A stretch of 64,000 nt of DNA from Tardiphaga sp. (lineage in GTDB: Bacteria; Pseudomonadota; Alphaproteobacteria; Rhizobiales; Xanthobacteraceae), in contig NZ_JAQGJT010000052.1 of NCBI RefSeq assembly GCF_028290495.1, positions 1 through 64,000 on the forward strand, given 5' to 3'. Below, piece by piece: positions 15,686-24,431 of this stretch. Position 1 is the stretch's first letter. Each line of letters starts with the position of its first letter. The notes beneath the pieces are model-generated. The model was not told the origin of the DNA, did no database searches, and saw nothing but the letters and a program-made list of their open reading frames with translations. The position numbers were made by a program, and so were the translations under genes.

Positions 15686-17074
15686 TTACTCCGCGGCGAT
15701 GGCGACCTGCGGGTCGTGGCGATACAGGCTGGCCGGATGCGGCGTCGTGAGACGCGCGCCTTGACCGAACAGTTTTTCGCGAAAAGTCCCAGGTGCGTAC
15801 GTCTGCTTGTAGAGGCCGCGCCGCACCAGCTCAGGCACCAGCAGATCGACGATGTCCTCGAAGCTCCCCGGCGAGATCGCGAAAGCGAGATTCAGTCCGT
15901 CCACGTCGGTCTGCGCCACCCACGTCTCGATCGCGTCGGCGACTGATTCCGGCGTGCCGACGATGACCGGGCCGATGCCGCCGATGCCGACATGCTCGGC
16001 GACCTCGCGCACGGTCCAGGTGCGGTCGGGGTCAGCGCGCGTGATATTGTCCATCGCCGTGCGGCCGGCCTCGTTGTGGACGTGGCGCACTTCCTGGTCG
16101 AGGTCGTAGGTCGAGAAATCGACGCCGGTCCAGCCGGACATCAGCGTCAGCGCGCCCTCGTGGTTGATGTAGCGTTTGAGGTCGGCGTGCTTGGCCGCGG
16201 CCTCCGCTTCGGTGTGGCCGAGGATCACCGTCATCATGCTGAACATCAGGATAGCGCGCGGATCGCGGCCGGCTTCCACGGCGAACGTGCGGATCGCCGC
16301 GACGCGCGGTGCGATCACCTTGGCGGAGGGGCCGGACATGAAGACACATTCGGCGTGCTGGGCCGCGAACAGTTTTCCGCGCAGCGACGTGCCGGCCTGG
16401 AACAGCACCGGCGTTCGCTGCGGCGAGGGCTCGCTGAGGTGGATGGCATCGACCTTGTAATTCTCGCCGTCGTGCCGGACCCGATGCACCTTCGATGGAT
16501 CCGTGAAGATCCCGCGTGCTCTGTCGCGCAGCACGGCGTCGTCCTGCCAGCTTCCCTCCCACAGTCTGTAGACAACCTCCATGTACTCTTCCGCAACGTC
16601 GTAGCGGTCGTCATGGGCTTTCTGCTGATTTTTTCCGGCGCCCTTGGCGGCGCTGTCGAGATAGCCGGTGACGATGTTCCAGCCGATCCGTCCTTCGGTA
16701 AGGTGATCCAGCGTCGACATCCGGCGCGCGAAAGGGTAGGGCGGCTTGTAGGACAGCGTACACGTCACGCCGAAGCCGAGATGTTCGGTGACGGCGGCCA
16801 TCGCGGAGACCAGCAGCAGGGGATCGTTGACCGGCACCTGCGCCGCATTGCGCAGCGCCGCGTCAGGGCTGGCGCCGAACACGTCGTAGACGCCGAGCAC
16901 GTCGGCCAGGAACAGCGCATCGAATCGGCCACGCTCCAGCGTTTTGGCGAGATCGATCCAGTACGACAATTTGTTGTAGTCGCTGGTTCGGTCCTGCGGA
17001 TGGGTCCACAGCCCCGGCGACTGGTGCGCGACGCAATTCATGGCAAAGGCGTTCAGGCGAATTTCTTTTGTCAT
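15686..17074 (-). CDS. NtaA/SnaA/DszA-family FMN-dependent monooxygenase (second copy)
   Basis: 462 residues from the ATG at 17074, preceded by AAGGGGA; longer in-frame extension belongs to the opposite reading of the upstream gene. Marks are LNAFAMNCVAHQSPGLW, RGRFDALFLADVLGVYDV, YPFARRMSTLDHLTEGRIGWNIVTGYLDSAAKG near residues 120-150, HDDRYDVAEEYMEVVYRLWEGSW, and TPVLFQAGTSLRGKLFAA. This resembles DszA/SnaA more closely than the first copy does, and differs enough to suggest a different substrate. It follows an SsuD-like gene and precedes the small hydrolase. Confidence 0.88.
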   Translation of the reverse strand: MTKEIRLNAFAMNCVAHQSPGLWTHPQDRTSDYNKLSYWIDLAKTLERGRFDALFLADVLGVYDVFGASPDAALRNAAQVPVNDPLLLVSAMAAVTEHLGFGVTCTLSYKPPYPFARRMSTLDHLTEGRIGWNIVTGYLDSAAKGAGKNQQKAHDDRYDVAEEYMEVVYRLWEGSWQDDAVLRDRARGIFTDPSKVHRVRHDGENYKVDAIHLSEPSPQRTPVLFQAGTSLRGKLFAAQHAECVFMSGPSAKVIAPRVAAIRTFAVEAGRDPRAILMFSMMTVILGHTEAEAAAKHADLKRYINHEGALTLMSGWTGVDFSTYDLDQEVRHVHNEAGRTAMDNITRADPDRTWTVREVAEHVGIGGIGPVIVGTPESVADAIETWVAQTDVDGLNLAFAISPGSFEDIVDLLVPELVRRGLYKQTYAPGTFREKLFGQGARLTTPHPASLYRHDPQVAIAAE

Positions 17075-17120
17075 GCGCGTTCCCCTTAATTTGTTGCCGT
17101 CCACCGATGGATGGCGGCTT

Positions 17121-18278
17121 TCAGGATGCGCTCTCCGAACGAGACGCGGCGAGCGGCTCGCCAAACGGTCCGGTGTTGGCGCGCTGCGGTGTCTTGCTTC
17201 CATGCCGGCGGATCGAGAGCAGCGGGAAAACCAGCTCGGCGAAGCGATAGGCCTCTTCGAGGTGCGGGTATCCGGACAGGATGAACGTATCGATGCCGAT
17301 GTCCTGATACTCGCGAAGCCGTGCGGCGACGGTGGCGGGATCGCCGACCAGGGCCGTGCCGGCGCCGCCGCGCACCAGCCCGACACCGGCCCAGAGGTTC
17401 GGGCTGATCTCCAGTTTGTCGCGTCGCCCGCGGTGCAACTGCGCCATGCGCTGCTGCCCGACCGAATCCATGCGGCCGAGAATTTTTTGCGCGGATGCAA
17501 TGGTCTCGTCGTTGAGGTGGTGGATGAGGCTGTCGGCGGCTTTCCACGCGGCCTCATTGGTTTCGCGAACAATGACGTGCAGCCGGATGCCGAAGGACAG
17601 TTTGCGGCCGCGCCTGGCGGCCGCCGCCCTGACTCGGGCTACCTTTTCCGCGACTTGCGTCGGCGGTTCGCCCCATGTCAGATATTTGTCGACGGTATCC
17701 ACCGCGACATCGATGCCGGCGTCGGACGAGCCACCGAAATAGAGCGGCGGATGCGGCGACTGCACCGGCGGATAGAGGATGCGGCCATCCTCGATCGTGA
17801 TGTGTTTGCCGCGGGTGTTGACCGACTTGCCGGCCAGCAGGTCGCGATACACATTGAGAAACTCGCGGGTCACGACGTAACGCTCGTCATGATCGAGAAA
17901 GATGCCGTCGCCGCGGTTCTCGATGGGGTCGCCGCCGGTCACGACATTGATCAGCAAGCGACCATTGGTCAGCCGGTCAAGCGTCGCAGTCATCCGCGCC
18001 GCGACGCTCGGCGATTGCAGGCCGGGCCGAACGGCGACGAGATAGCGCAGCCGCTCGGTCCACGGCGCGATCGACGAAGCGACCACCCAGGAATCCTCGC
18101 AGGAGCGGCCGGTCGGCAGCAGCACGCCGAAATAGCCGAGCCGGTCTGCCGCCAGCGCGATTTCGCGCAGATAGCCGAAATCAACATCACGGCTGCCTTC
18201 GGTCGTGCCGAGATAATGTCCGTCGCCGCTGGTCGGCAAAAACCACAGGATGTCTGGAACTGGGGGGGCGGCGCTCAT
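17121..18278 (-). CDS. SsuD-like FMNH2-dependent alkanesulfonate monooxygenase (paralogue)
   Basis: 385 residues from the ATG at 18278 with AGGA upstream; a start at 18329 lacks one. Marks are [110 protein letters not shown] and [18 protein letters not shown]. Segment by segment it matches the SsuD at 10737-11885, so the two are paralogues. First gene of the unit SsuD-like, DszA-like, hydrolase. Confidence 0.88.
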   Translation of the reverse strand: MSAAPPVPDILWFLPTSGDGHYLGTTEGSRDVDFGYLREIALAADRLGYFGVLLPTGRSCEDSWVVASSIAPWTERLRYLVAVRPGLQSPSVAARMTATLDRLTNGRLLINVVTGGDPIENRGDGIFLDHDERYVVTREFLNVYRDLLAGKSVNTRGKHITIEDGRILYPPVQSPHPPLYFGGSSDAGIDVAVDTVDKYLTWGEPPTQVAEKVARVRAAAARRGRKLSFGIRLHVIVRETNEAAWKAADSLIHHLNDETIASAQKILGRMDSVGQQRMAQLHRGRRDKLEISPNLWAGVGLVRGGAGTALVGDPATVAARLREYQDIGIDTFILSGYPHLEEAYRFAELVFPLLSIRRHGSKTPQRANTGPFGEPLAASRSESAS

Positions 18279-18375
18279 GGTTGGTTCCTGTCGATGCCGG
18301 ACGGCGAATGCAATGGCAATCATTCGCATCGCGCGCGGTCGCAGGTGGCATTAGAACGCAATCACAGGATGATGC

Positions 18376-18388
18376 GGAATTCCAAATT
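18376..18388 (+). repeat. 13-bp repeat GGAATTCCAAATT, copy 2
   Basis: Exact copy of 9572-9584, about 100 bases upstream of the start of the minus-strand SsuD-like gene, and 17 bases before an AATCATTCT site. Confidence 0.4.
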
Positions 18389-18405
18389 GACGGTGTCCAA
18401 GGGGC

Positions 18406-18414
18406 AATCATTCT
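18406..18414 (+). promoter_or_regulatory. Recurrent AATCATTCT site, copy 3
   Basis: Context GGCAATCATTCTGCCGG. Third non-coding occurrence within the organosulfur island. Confidence 0.3.
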
Positions 18415-18712
18415 GCCGGGGTCCATCGAGAGAGAACTCCTGTACCGCGAAGAATATCTAACGGTAGCGCGAGAAGTCGGCGGGCGTTATCAGCGCCTGC
18501 GCAGAGCAAACGTGTCGCCGGGATCATCGACTCAAACAACTTGGAACGGGCTGAGGATTGGACGTCAGCGCGAAGAATATGCGTTTGGCATGCGGATGGT
18601 GCACAGGCAGTCTGTTGTCAGCACGGCACCTTGCAAAGAAGTACTATTTTACTTCCGGCATGTTGACTTCGTGACGTGGCTGCGCCGAAGTAGCTCGCGT
18701 TGATCGGCTTGA

Positions 18713-18799
18713 TCAGTGCAAGACAATGATTTTTCCGCGCCGTTGGATGACTAATCCAGCCGCTTTGGAGAGTTCGATGATGTTGCGGTTGACCGGCCC
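18713..18799 (-). pseudogene. Possible remnant of a Crp/Fnr-type helix-turn-helix C-terminus
   Basis: The minus strand reads YGPVNRNIIELSKAAGLV then IQRRGKIIVLH and a stop. This resembles the recognition helix and final beta strands of Crp/Fnr regulators ('R.L.EL...GLI..RGKI.ILD'). Upstream in the same frame there is no recognisable sensor domain, so at most a decayed fragment survives. The resemblance is by eye over fewer than 30 residues. Confidence 0.25.
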
Positions 18800-18940
18800 G
18801 TATGAGTTCGAATTAGCAGGCGCGTTTCGCTGCCGGCGTTCGGCTGTGACCGGATTGTGTCGACGATCCATTATCTGAATTCCATCCGACTCACTTAGTT
18901 CAGTATTCAAGGCGCCGGCCCGGCCGGCGAAGGAGATTCC

Positions 18941-19132
18941 ATGTCGAAGGCATTTGTTATCGAGGTTCGCTCGGACGCTGCCGGCATTGTCGTCCATGAT
19001 GGAAGGCATTACCGCTTTTTTGCGGCGACCTATGAATTCGACGATCTGGAAGGCCGCGATTTTCGTTCTCCCGCCGCGGCGCAGCGCGCTGTGCAGGCGC
19101 ATATTGCTTCCCTGGATCACAGGCGCGCATAG
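18941..19132 (+). CDS. Small conserved-looking cytoplasmic protein, unknown function
   Basis: 63 residues, ATG with a strong AAGGAG site six bases upstream. The sequence (FVIEVRSDAAGIVVHDG, HYRFFAATYEFDDLEGRDF, AAQRAVQAHI) looks like a small beta-rich domain with a C-terminal helix and has no signal peptide. I do not recognise the family beyond short hypothetical proteins of rhizobial type. A strong terminator follows directly, so it is a one-gene unit. Confidence 0.65.
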   Translation: MSKAFVIEVRSDAAGIVVHDGRHYRFFAATYEFDDLEGRDFRSPAAAQRAVQAHIASLDHRRA

Positions 19133-19155
19133 GTCGCATGATGCTGCCGCCGCGT

Positions 19156-19182
19156 CAGGCCGCGCCCACCGGGCGCGGCCTG
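19156..19182. terminator. 12-bp GC-rich hairpin between convergent genes
   Basis: CAGGCCGCGCCC (19156-19167) and its exact complement (19171-19182) flank a 3-base loop, between the small gene ending at 19132 and the minus-strand binding protein ending at 19185. No T-run. Probably serves both directions. Confidence 0.7.
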
Positions 19183-19184
19183 GT

Positions 19185-20174
19185 TCAGGCCAGCCCGCCG
19201 TCGAAGCTGCGATCCCAATACGGTTTGACGTCGACCGGTGCGTCGAAAACGCCGGTCTTGGTGAAGACGTCCGCGACCTCCTGATGGCTGCCGATCGCCT
19301 CGGTGCTGGTGGATATCAGGGAATAATCCTGGTTGCGATTGTTGAAGAGTTCGAGGATCGCATCGACCGGCACTGCGGTATCCCGTGATTGCGCGGCGGC
19401 ATAGGTGGGGTAGTTGGTATTGCTCCAGGCGTAAGCATGCTTCAGCCGCAACAGAAAATCGGCCAGCGCGGCGTGCCGCAGGGGATCGTCAATCGCTTTC
19501 GGATTGGCCGAGATCAGGAAGTTGCCGGACAGGTATCCGACCGCCGTCTTCAGGGTGCCGGCACCGAACTTGGTGCGCGCCAACTGCCCGTTATAGCCCC
19601 AGATCGCCCAGGCATCGAGATCGCCGCGCGAGAAGGCGGACAGGCCGTCGGTCGGCGCCAGATGGACCGCCTGGATGTCGTTGAACGACAGCCCGGCTTC
19701 GGCGAGTTGCTTGTAAAGGTAGTAATGCGAGGTCGTGCCGCGCACATAGCCGACGCGTTTTCCCTTCAGATCGGTGATCTTGCGGATCTGGCTGTCTTTC
19801 TGCACGAAGGTGCCCTGATTGTTGAGGTCCTCGCGATAGACCGCGATGAACTTGACGCGCGCGCCGGATTTGGCTGCGAAGGCCGCCGAGGTTTCGCTGC
19901 CGGAGCCGAAATCAAGGGCATCGACATTGATGCCTTCGATGTGCTGGACACCTGAATTGAATTCCTTCCAGTCGATCTTGTAGGGCGTCGTCGCCAGGCC
20001 GGCGGTCTCCAGCAAGGTCTTGTGCAGGCCTTTGTAATAAGCAACGCGCAGGGTAACGCCGGACAGGTCGGGCGTTGTGGCCGCTCGTAGTGCGGAGGGC
20101 GCGAGGGTGGCGGCCATGCCGGCCCCTAACGTTGTGCGCAATAGCCTTCGTCGGGTGATCGAATGTTCCATCAT
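19185..20174 (-). CDS. Sulfonate/nitrate-type ABC substrate-binding protein, Tat leader
   Basis: About 329 residues; two adjacent ATGs are possible starts, the second with better spacing from GGAG. The leader carries TRRRLLRTT, then GAGMAATLAPSALRA, a Tat-type signal. The mature part has VTLRVAYYKGLHKTLLETAG, GINVDALDFGSGSETSAAFA, KDSQIRKITDLKGKRVGYVRG and SRGDLDAWAIWGYN, all typical of SsuA/TauA-like proteins. It follows another binding-protein gene (40-bp gap) with no permease or ATPase on this strand. It may deliver to the permease/ATPase pair encoded divergently at 23598-25159. Confidence 0.82.
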   Translation of the reverse strand: MMEHSITRRRLLRTTLGAGMAATLAPSALRAATTPDLSGVTLRVAYYKGLHKTLLETAGLATTPYKIDWKEFNSGVQHIEGINVDALDFGSGSETSAAFAAKSGARVKFIAVYREDLNNQGTFVQKDSQIRKITDLKGKRVGYVRGTTSHYYLYKQLAEAGLSFNDIQAVHLAPTDGLSAFSRGDLDAWAIWGYNGQLARTKFGAGTLKTAVGYLSGNFLISANPKAIDDPLRHAALADFLLRLKHAYAWSNTNYPTYAAAQSRDTAVPVDAILELFNNRNQDYSLISTSTEAIGSHQEVADVFTKTGVFDAPVDVKPYWDRSFDGGLA

Positions 20175-20214
20175 GTCTCCGTGGACGTCTTTGCTGGTTT
20201 GTGTCGATTCCGAC

Positions 20215-21186
20215 CTAGGAGCCCGGCTTCTTGACCGCGTCAGAGACGACAATCGGCTTCGGGATCAGACCGAGCGTCAGAAACGTGTCGGCGAGCTTTT
20301 GCTGATCGCCAATGACCTGCGGATCGATCGGCTTGATGCCGTAGGACTGTCGCTTCAGCGCCACTTCGAGCACCGGCACCGGCAGCCCCACCGACGGACT
20401 CAACTGTTCGGCGACCGCCTTGATGTCGGTCTTGGCCCATTCGTCGACTTCGCGCAGACCGTCGAGGATGGCATCGACGATCTGCGGACTGCTCTCCTGG
20501 AATTTCTGGGACGAGAAGTAGAACTGGTGGTTGGCCACAGTGTCCGTGCCGTCGCTCAGCGTTCTCGCCTCAGCCTGGGCCTCGGCTGCGGCCTGGAACG
20601 GATCCCAGATCGCCCAGGCATCGACCGCGCCGCGCTCGAACGCCGCGCGCGCATCGGCGGGCGCGAGAAAAACGGGCGTGATGTCTGCATATTTGACGCC
20701 GGCCTTCTCCAGTGCCTTTACCAGGAGATAGTGGACGTTCGATCCCTTGTTGAGCGCGACCTTCTTGCCCTTCAGATCCGCGACGGATTTGAGCGGACTG
20801 TCCTTCGGCACCAGAATGGCCTCGCCCTTCGGCGCTGGCGGCTCATAAGCGACGTAGCGGATCGGCGCGCCGGCTGCCTGCGCGAAGATCGGCGGCGCCT
20901 CGCCGGTGTTGCCAAAATCGAGCGCGCCGACGTTGATGGCTTCCAGCAATGGCGGGCCGGACGGAAACTCGACCCACTTCACGCCGAAGCCGAGCGCCTT
21001 GAGTTTCGGCTCCAGACTTCCCTTGCTCTTGAGCAGGACGAGTTTGCCGTATTTCTGGAAGCCAACGCGAACGACGTTCTCCTGTGCATTTGCTGCGCGC
21101 GAGAAAAATCCCGCGCCGGATGTCGCAGCAATGACACCTACCGCGGCGGCGAGCGCCAGTTTGAACACAATGCGACGTTGTCTCAT
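20215..21186 (-). CDS. Aliphatic sulfonate ABC transporter binding protein (SsuA-like)
   Basis: 323 residues from the ATG at 21186, with GAGG upstream; an in-frame start at 21228 is less likely. A Sec-type leader (RQRRIVFKLALAAAVGVIAATSGAG, cleavage after ANA) precedes a mature part reading VVRVGFQKYGKLVLLKSKGSLE, INVGALDFGNTGEAPPIFAQAAG, KDSPLKSVADLKGKKVALNKGSNVHYLL and ERGAVDAWAIWDPFQAAAE. These are the classical SsuA segments. It is the first of two tandem binding-protein genes read away from the 21633-25159 operon, so both probably share regulation with it. Confidence 0.88.
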   Translation of the reverse strand: MRQRRIVFKLALAAAVGVIAATSGAGFFSRAANAQENVVRVGFQKYGKLVLLKSKGSLEPKLKALGFGVKWVEFPSGPPLLEAINVGALDFGNTGEAPPIFAQAAGAPIRYVAYEPPAPKGEAILVPKDSPLKSVADLKGKKVALNKGSNVHYLLVKALEKAGVKYADITPVFLAPADARAAFERGAVDAWAIWDPFQAAAEAQAEARTLSDGTDTVANHQFYFSSQKFQESSPQIVDAILDGLREVDEWAKTDIKAVAEQLSPSVGLPVPVLEVALKRQSYGIKPIDPQVIGDQQKLADTFLTLGLIPKPIVVSDAVKKPGS

Positions 21187-21632
21187 CTGAGGTCCTCGAT
21201 ATTCAAAGTGAACCGATCGCCGCTGCATCTGCTGCGATAATAAAATCGCTGCGCCGCGGAATGTTGCCTGAGAAAGCTAGGGCGTGGCATCGCGCTCGGT
21301 CAATTCCATATTCATTTGCTGCATTGGGCGATAACTATCGCCGCGACCGCCGCCGCAGGCGAAAATAACTCATCCAGATTCTCAACGGTCTCGTTAATGT
21401 GGTGCCAGTGCAGCAGGCAATCCGCTGACTAGTCGCGATCGTTCGATCGTAATGCCGGAAAGACATTCTCCACTGCGCGGGTGAAGTCGCCCATTCGTTT
21501 CGATTGCGCCCGCCAATTCGAAAGCACTCTCTCGAAGTCATGTCCTAGCCTTCGGCCTTGTCACTGCGCCGCTGTTGCCGGCGCTGCTCATGAAGCAGCC
21601 CATCGGTACGCGCCGCCAACCCGAGGTACAAC
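21187..21632. promoter_or_regulatory. Divergent control region between two binding-protein operons
   Basis: 446 bases with no accepted gene and lower GC than the flanks. It must contain promoters for the SsuA pair (minus) and the 21633-25159 operon (plus). A GATCGTTCGATCG sequence near 21427-21439 has dyad character. No clear -35/-10 pair stands out by eye. Confidence 0.4.
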
Positions 21633-22505
21633 ATGGCGTCCGTCAACGATCTCGTTACGAAAATCCGCATTTCACCGAACCCGCCGGTATTCGATCTCCC
21701 GGTTCTTGTCGCGCTCGAGCATGGCCTGTTCACCAAGGCCGGCCTCGATGTCGATTACTCCGTGAAATACGGCGATCACGACAAGCTCGAGCACGACGTG
21801 CTCAAGCGCCAGAAGGAGGCGTTGTTCGAGGCCGGCTCCGCCGAGAGCTTCAATGTCTGCGAGTGGGGTGGCATCGATCGGCTAGAGCGCGGCGCTGGCC
21901 GCGGCAAGATCGCTGCTCTGCGGCCTGCCATTGCAGCGCAGGCGATCGTGTCGTTCGATGCCCAGTTGCAGTCGCCGCGTGACTTGGCGGGCGTCGCCAT
22001 TGGCATCAACGACTTCACGGGATCGCATTACACGACGATCGGCCTGCTCGAAGGCGCCATCCCGAAAGACGAGATCGTCACGACGCATATCGGTGCGCCG
22101 GAGGTGCGGCTGCAGGCGATGAAAGAGGGCAGGGTCCGCGCCGTCACGGTGATGGAGCCGTTCATCAGCCTGGCGCTGAAGCAGGGCGCGCACCTGATCG
22201 CGCTGACGTTCTATCGCGGGGCGGAGATCGTATCGCCGGATCTGCAGCCGCTCGATCTCGATCGATATTTCAAGGTTCTGGATCAGGCCGTCGACCTGAT
22301 CAACGCCGACTTCAAGCGCTACGCCCATTACATCGTGGCGATTGCCAAGGATGACATCAGCCCGGAGGAACTCGACGGGCGCTTCGTGCGCTACACGCAC
22401 GCGCAGCGCTATTCGCCGGAGCTGTTCGATCCGGCCTATCACTGGATGAAGGACCGCGGCTTCACCGATGGGCGCAACAGCCACGACACCCTCGTCGTTT
22501 CCTGA
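21633..22505 (+). CDS. Leaderless NMT1/SsuA-type binding-fold protein
   Basis: 290 residues. Segments RISPNPPVFDLPVLVALEHGLFTKAGLDVDYS, SFNVCEWGGIDRLE, FDAQLQSPRDLAGVAIGIN and GAPEVRLQAMKEGRVRAVTVMEPFISLAL show the NMT1/THI5/SsuA fold. It has no signal peptide and no earlier in-frame start, so it should stay in the cytoplasm. The only visible Cys is C76, in the ligand-loop position; no CCCFC motif of Thi5-type HMP synthase is present. It opens an operon with an exported binding protein, permease and ATPase. It may be a cytoplasmic enzyme or sensor derived from a binding protein; the function is unknown. Confidence 0.7.
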   Translation: MASVNDLVTKIRISPNPPVFDLPVLVALEHGLFTKAGLDVDYSVKYGDHDKLEHDVLKRQKEALFEAGSAESFNVCEWGGIDRLERGAGRGKIAALRPAIAAQAIVSFDAQLQSPRDLAGVAIGINDFTGSHYTTIGLLEGAIPKDEIVTTHIGAPEVRLQAMKEGRVRAVTVMEPFISLALKQGAHLIALTFYRGAEIVSPDLQPLDLDRYFKVLDQAVDLINADFKRYAHYIVAIAKDDISPEELDGRFVRYTHAQRYSPELFDPAYHWMKDRGFTDGRNSHDTLVVS

Positions 22506-22511
22506 TCGTAC

Positions 22512-22539
22512 TGCCGTCGGGCCACGGTGCCCGACGGCA
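22512..22539. terminator. Perfect 11-bp hairpin within the operon
   Basis: TGCCGTCGGGC (22512-22522) and its complement (22529-22539) with a 6-base loop, between the leaderless gene and the exported binding-protein gene. No T-run follows. It may act as a partial terminator or a processing/stability element setting different expression of the two. Confidence 0.5.
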
Positions 22540-22572
22540 TCCACTTTGAGTCACAGAGAACGAGACGCGGAC

Positions 22573-23598
22573 ATGAGTTCAAACGACAACAGGCGTACAG
22601 CATCCCGCTTGCCGACACGCCGGAACGTGCTGGCAGGCATCGCCGGGCTTTCCACCGCGCCGCTGGTGTTCAGCCCCGCCGTTGCCGCATCGAGGCCGAC
22701 GGTGAACATCACTTTGCCGACGCCCGGCAGCGCAGGCTCAATCTGGAGGGCGGCGATATCCACGCTGCCGTCGTCGTTGAGTTCGGACTTCGACATCAAC
22801 TGGGTCGCCGGCGATCCCGGCCAGATGCAGGTGCAGCTTGCCGCCGGGTCGCTCGACGTCGGCGTGTTCGGTGCGATCGGGCTGGCGACGCTGGCACGCA
22901 AGGGCAGCGAAATCACGCTGTTCGGTCCCGCGCTCAACAATCACGGCCGCATCATCGTCAAGGCCGACAGCCCGTTCCGCAAGCCAGCAGATCTGGTCGG
23001 CAAGAAGATCGCCACTCAGCCGAAGACCACCGAAACCTATCAGCAGGCCCGGCTCGCGCTGTCGCTGATCGGCATCGACATCGAACGCGATTTTGAGGTG
23101 TTCTTCGGGCCGCCGACGGCCAATCTGGCACTTTTCGACCGCGGCGACGTCGATGCCGTCATCGTCGTAGAACCAACGGCGACGCGCGCCGTGGGCTCTG
23201 GCGCGCGCGAACTCGCCCGGATTGGCGATATCTGGCGGGACGGATCCGGTTCGTCTGCCGCGCCGTTTCTCGTCGGCCTCGCCGCCAACAAGACGTGGCT
23301 GACCGCAAACCGCAGTATCGCGAGCTCCGTCTCCCGGCTTTTCGCGGCGGCCAACGGCGCCCTGCAGGACAATCCAAAGCTGTTCGTCGAACATGCGGGA
23401 GAAATGGGCCTGCGGCCGAAGGAGGCCACTGCGATCGGCCTGCTGCCGGTGAGGCTTGCCGATGTCTACCCCACCGAATGGGATCAGAGCGTCTGGAGCG
23501 CGATCGACAAGCAAATCGAGGTCGCCGTGAAACTTGGTCTGCTGGATGCTGTCCCAAACCGTCCGCTGTATGACGGCCTCGCGCTCGGAAAGGCGTAA
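22573..23598 (+). CDS. Sulfonate-type ABC transporter periplasmic binding protein, Tat leader
   Basis: 341 residues. The leader reads PTRRNVLAGIAGLSTAPLVFSPAVAA, a Tat-type motif and hydrophobic stretch. The mature part has VNITLPTPGSAGSIWRAA, AGSLDVGVFGAIGLATLARKG, ADSPFRKPADLVGKKIATQP and RGDVDAVIVVEPTATRA, the NMT1/SsuA layout. Its stop overlaps the permease start by one base (TAATG). It is the cognate binding protein of this transporter. Confidence 0.85.
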   Translation: MSSNDNRRTASRLPTRRNVLAGIAGLSTAPLVFSPAVAASRPTVNITLPTPGSAGSIWRAAISTLPSSLSSDFDINWVAGDPGQMQVQLAAGSLDVGVFGAIGLATLARKGSEITLFGPALNNHGRIIVKADSPFRKPADLVGKKIATQPKTTETYQQARLALSLIGIDIERDFEVFFGPPTANLALFDRGDVDAVIVVEPTATRAVGSGARELARIGDIWRDGSGSSAAPFLVGLAANKTWLTANRSIASSVSRLFAAANGALQDNPKLFVEHAGEMGLRPKEATAIGLLPVRLADVYPTEWDQSVWSAIDKQIEVAVKLGLLDAVPNRPLYDGLALGKA

Positions 23599-24431
23599 TG
23601 GCCGACCTGGTGCAAGGGCAGGCCGCCGAGCCGCGGTCGGCAACAAGCTCGGTTGCCGGCTCGGGAGTTCGGCGCATCGCAGTTCTTGGGCTGCCGTCGG
23701 TCCTGTTCTGTCTTTGCCTGCTGGCACTCTGGGAAACCATGGCGCGCCTGACCGCCAGTCCGCTGGTGCCGGATGTCGGCGAGATTGCAGGCGAGGTCTG
23801 GCGACTGGCGCTCGGCGGCTTCGCTCTCCGTCAGATCGGAATCACGCTTGGACGGATCGTCGTGGGGTTCGGCGTTGCCTTCGCGATCTCACTGGTGGTC
23901 GGCATCGCTGCGGGACTAAGCCCGGCGTTCCGGCGGTTCTGCGATCCCGCCATCATCCTCGGCCTCACCGTTCCCGGCCTTGTCTGGGCGCTGCTGTGCG
24001 TGATCTGGTTCGGCGTCAGCCTCGCCACCCCCGTCGTGGCGATCGCATTGGGTGTGGCTCCGGTGATGATCCTGCACGTGCTGCAGGGCATGCGCGCGGT
24101 CGACTCCGAGATTGTGGAAATGGCGCATGTGTTCAAGCTTTCGACGCGCGACAGGCTCGTCCACATCTGGATCCCCAGCCTGATCCCGCATCTGATCGGT
24201 GGCGCGCGGGTCGGGCTGTCGCTGGGATGGAAGGTAATCGTGCTGGTCGAACTGTTCGGCCTCTCGAACGGCGTCGGCTACCAGTTGAACTCCGAGTTCA
24301 GCTCGCAGAATGTCGCCGGCGTGCTCGCCTGGACCATCGTATTCTGGGCGGTGATGGTGGCGATCGAATACGGCATCCTGCAATCGCTGGAACGGCACTT
24401 TTCAGCATGGCGCCGGATTCCAGAACTATGA
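23598..24431 (+). CDS. ABC transporter permease (SsuC/TauC type)
   Basis: 277 residues with about six membrane helices, the first at VLGLPSVLFCLCLLALWETMA. The EAA-type loop is MRAVDSEIVEMAHVFKLSTRDRLVHIWIPSLIPHL (about residues 160-195). The gene overlaps both neighbours by one to four bases, so it is made together with the binding protein and ATPase. Confidence 0.88.
   Translation: MADLVQGQAAEPRSATSSVAGSGVRRIAVLGLPSVLFCLCLLALWETMARLTASPLVPDVGEIAGEVWRLALGGFALRQIGITLGRIVVGFGVAFAISLVVGIAAGLSPAFRRFCDPAIILGLTVPGLVWALLCVIWFGVSLATPVVAIALGVAPVMILHVLQGMRAVDSEIVEMAHVFKLSTRDRLVHIWIPSLIPHLIGGARVGLSLGWKVIVLVELFGLSNGVGYQLNSEFSSQNVAGVLAWTIVFWAVMVAIEYGILQSLERHFSAWRRIPEL

Larger units (their letters stand above)
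18279..18940. other. 660-base region without a clear intact gene
   Basis: Holds the promoter side of the SsuD-like gene at its left end, the repeat GGAATTCCAAATT (18376-18388), AATCATTCT (18406-18414), a related AATCATTCG (18318-18326), and a short degenerate coding remnant near 18713-18799 on the minus strand. A 140-codon frame at 18281-18703 shows no recognisable protein character. Confidence 0.5.

Noticed and set aside
18281-18703. 140-codon frame in the gap after the SsuD-like gene
   Set aside because: No family features and its start overlaps the promoter of the divergent SsuD-like gene.
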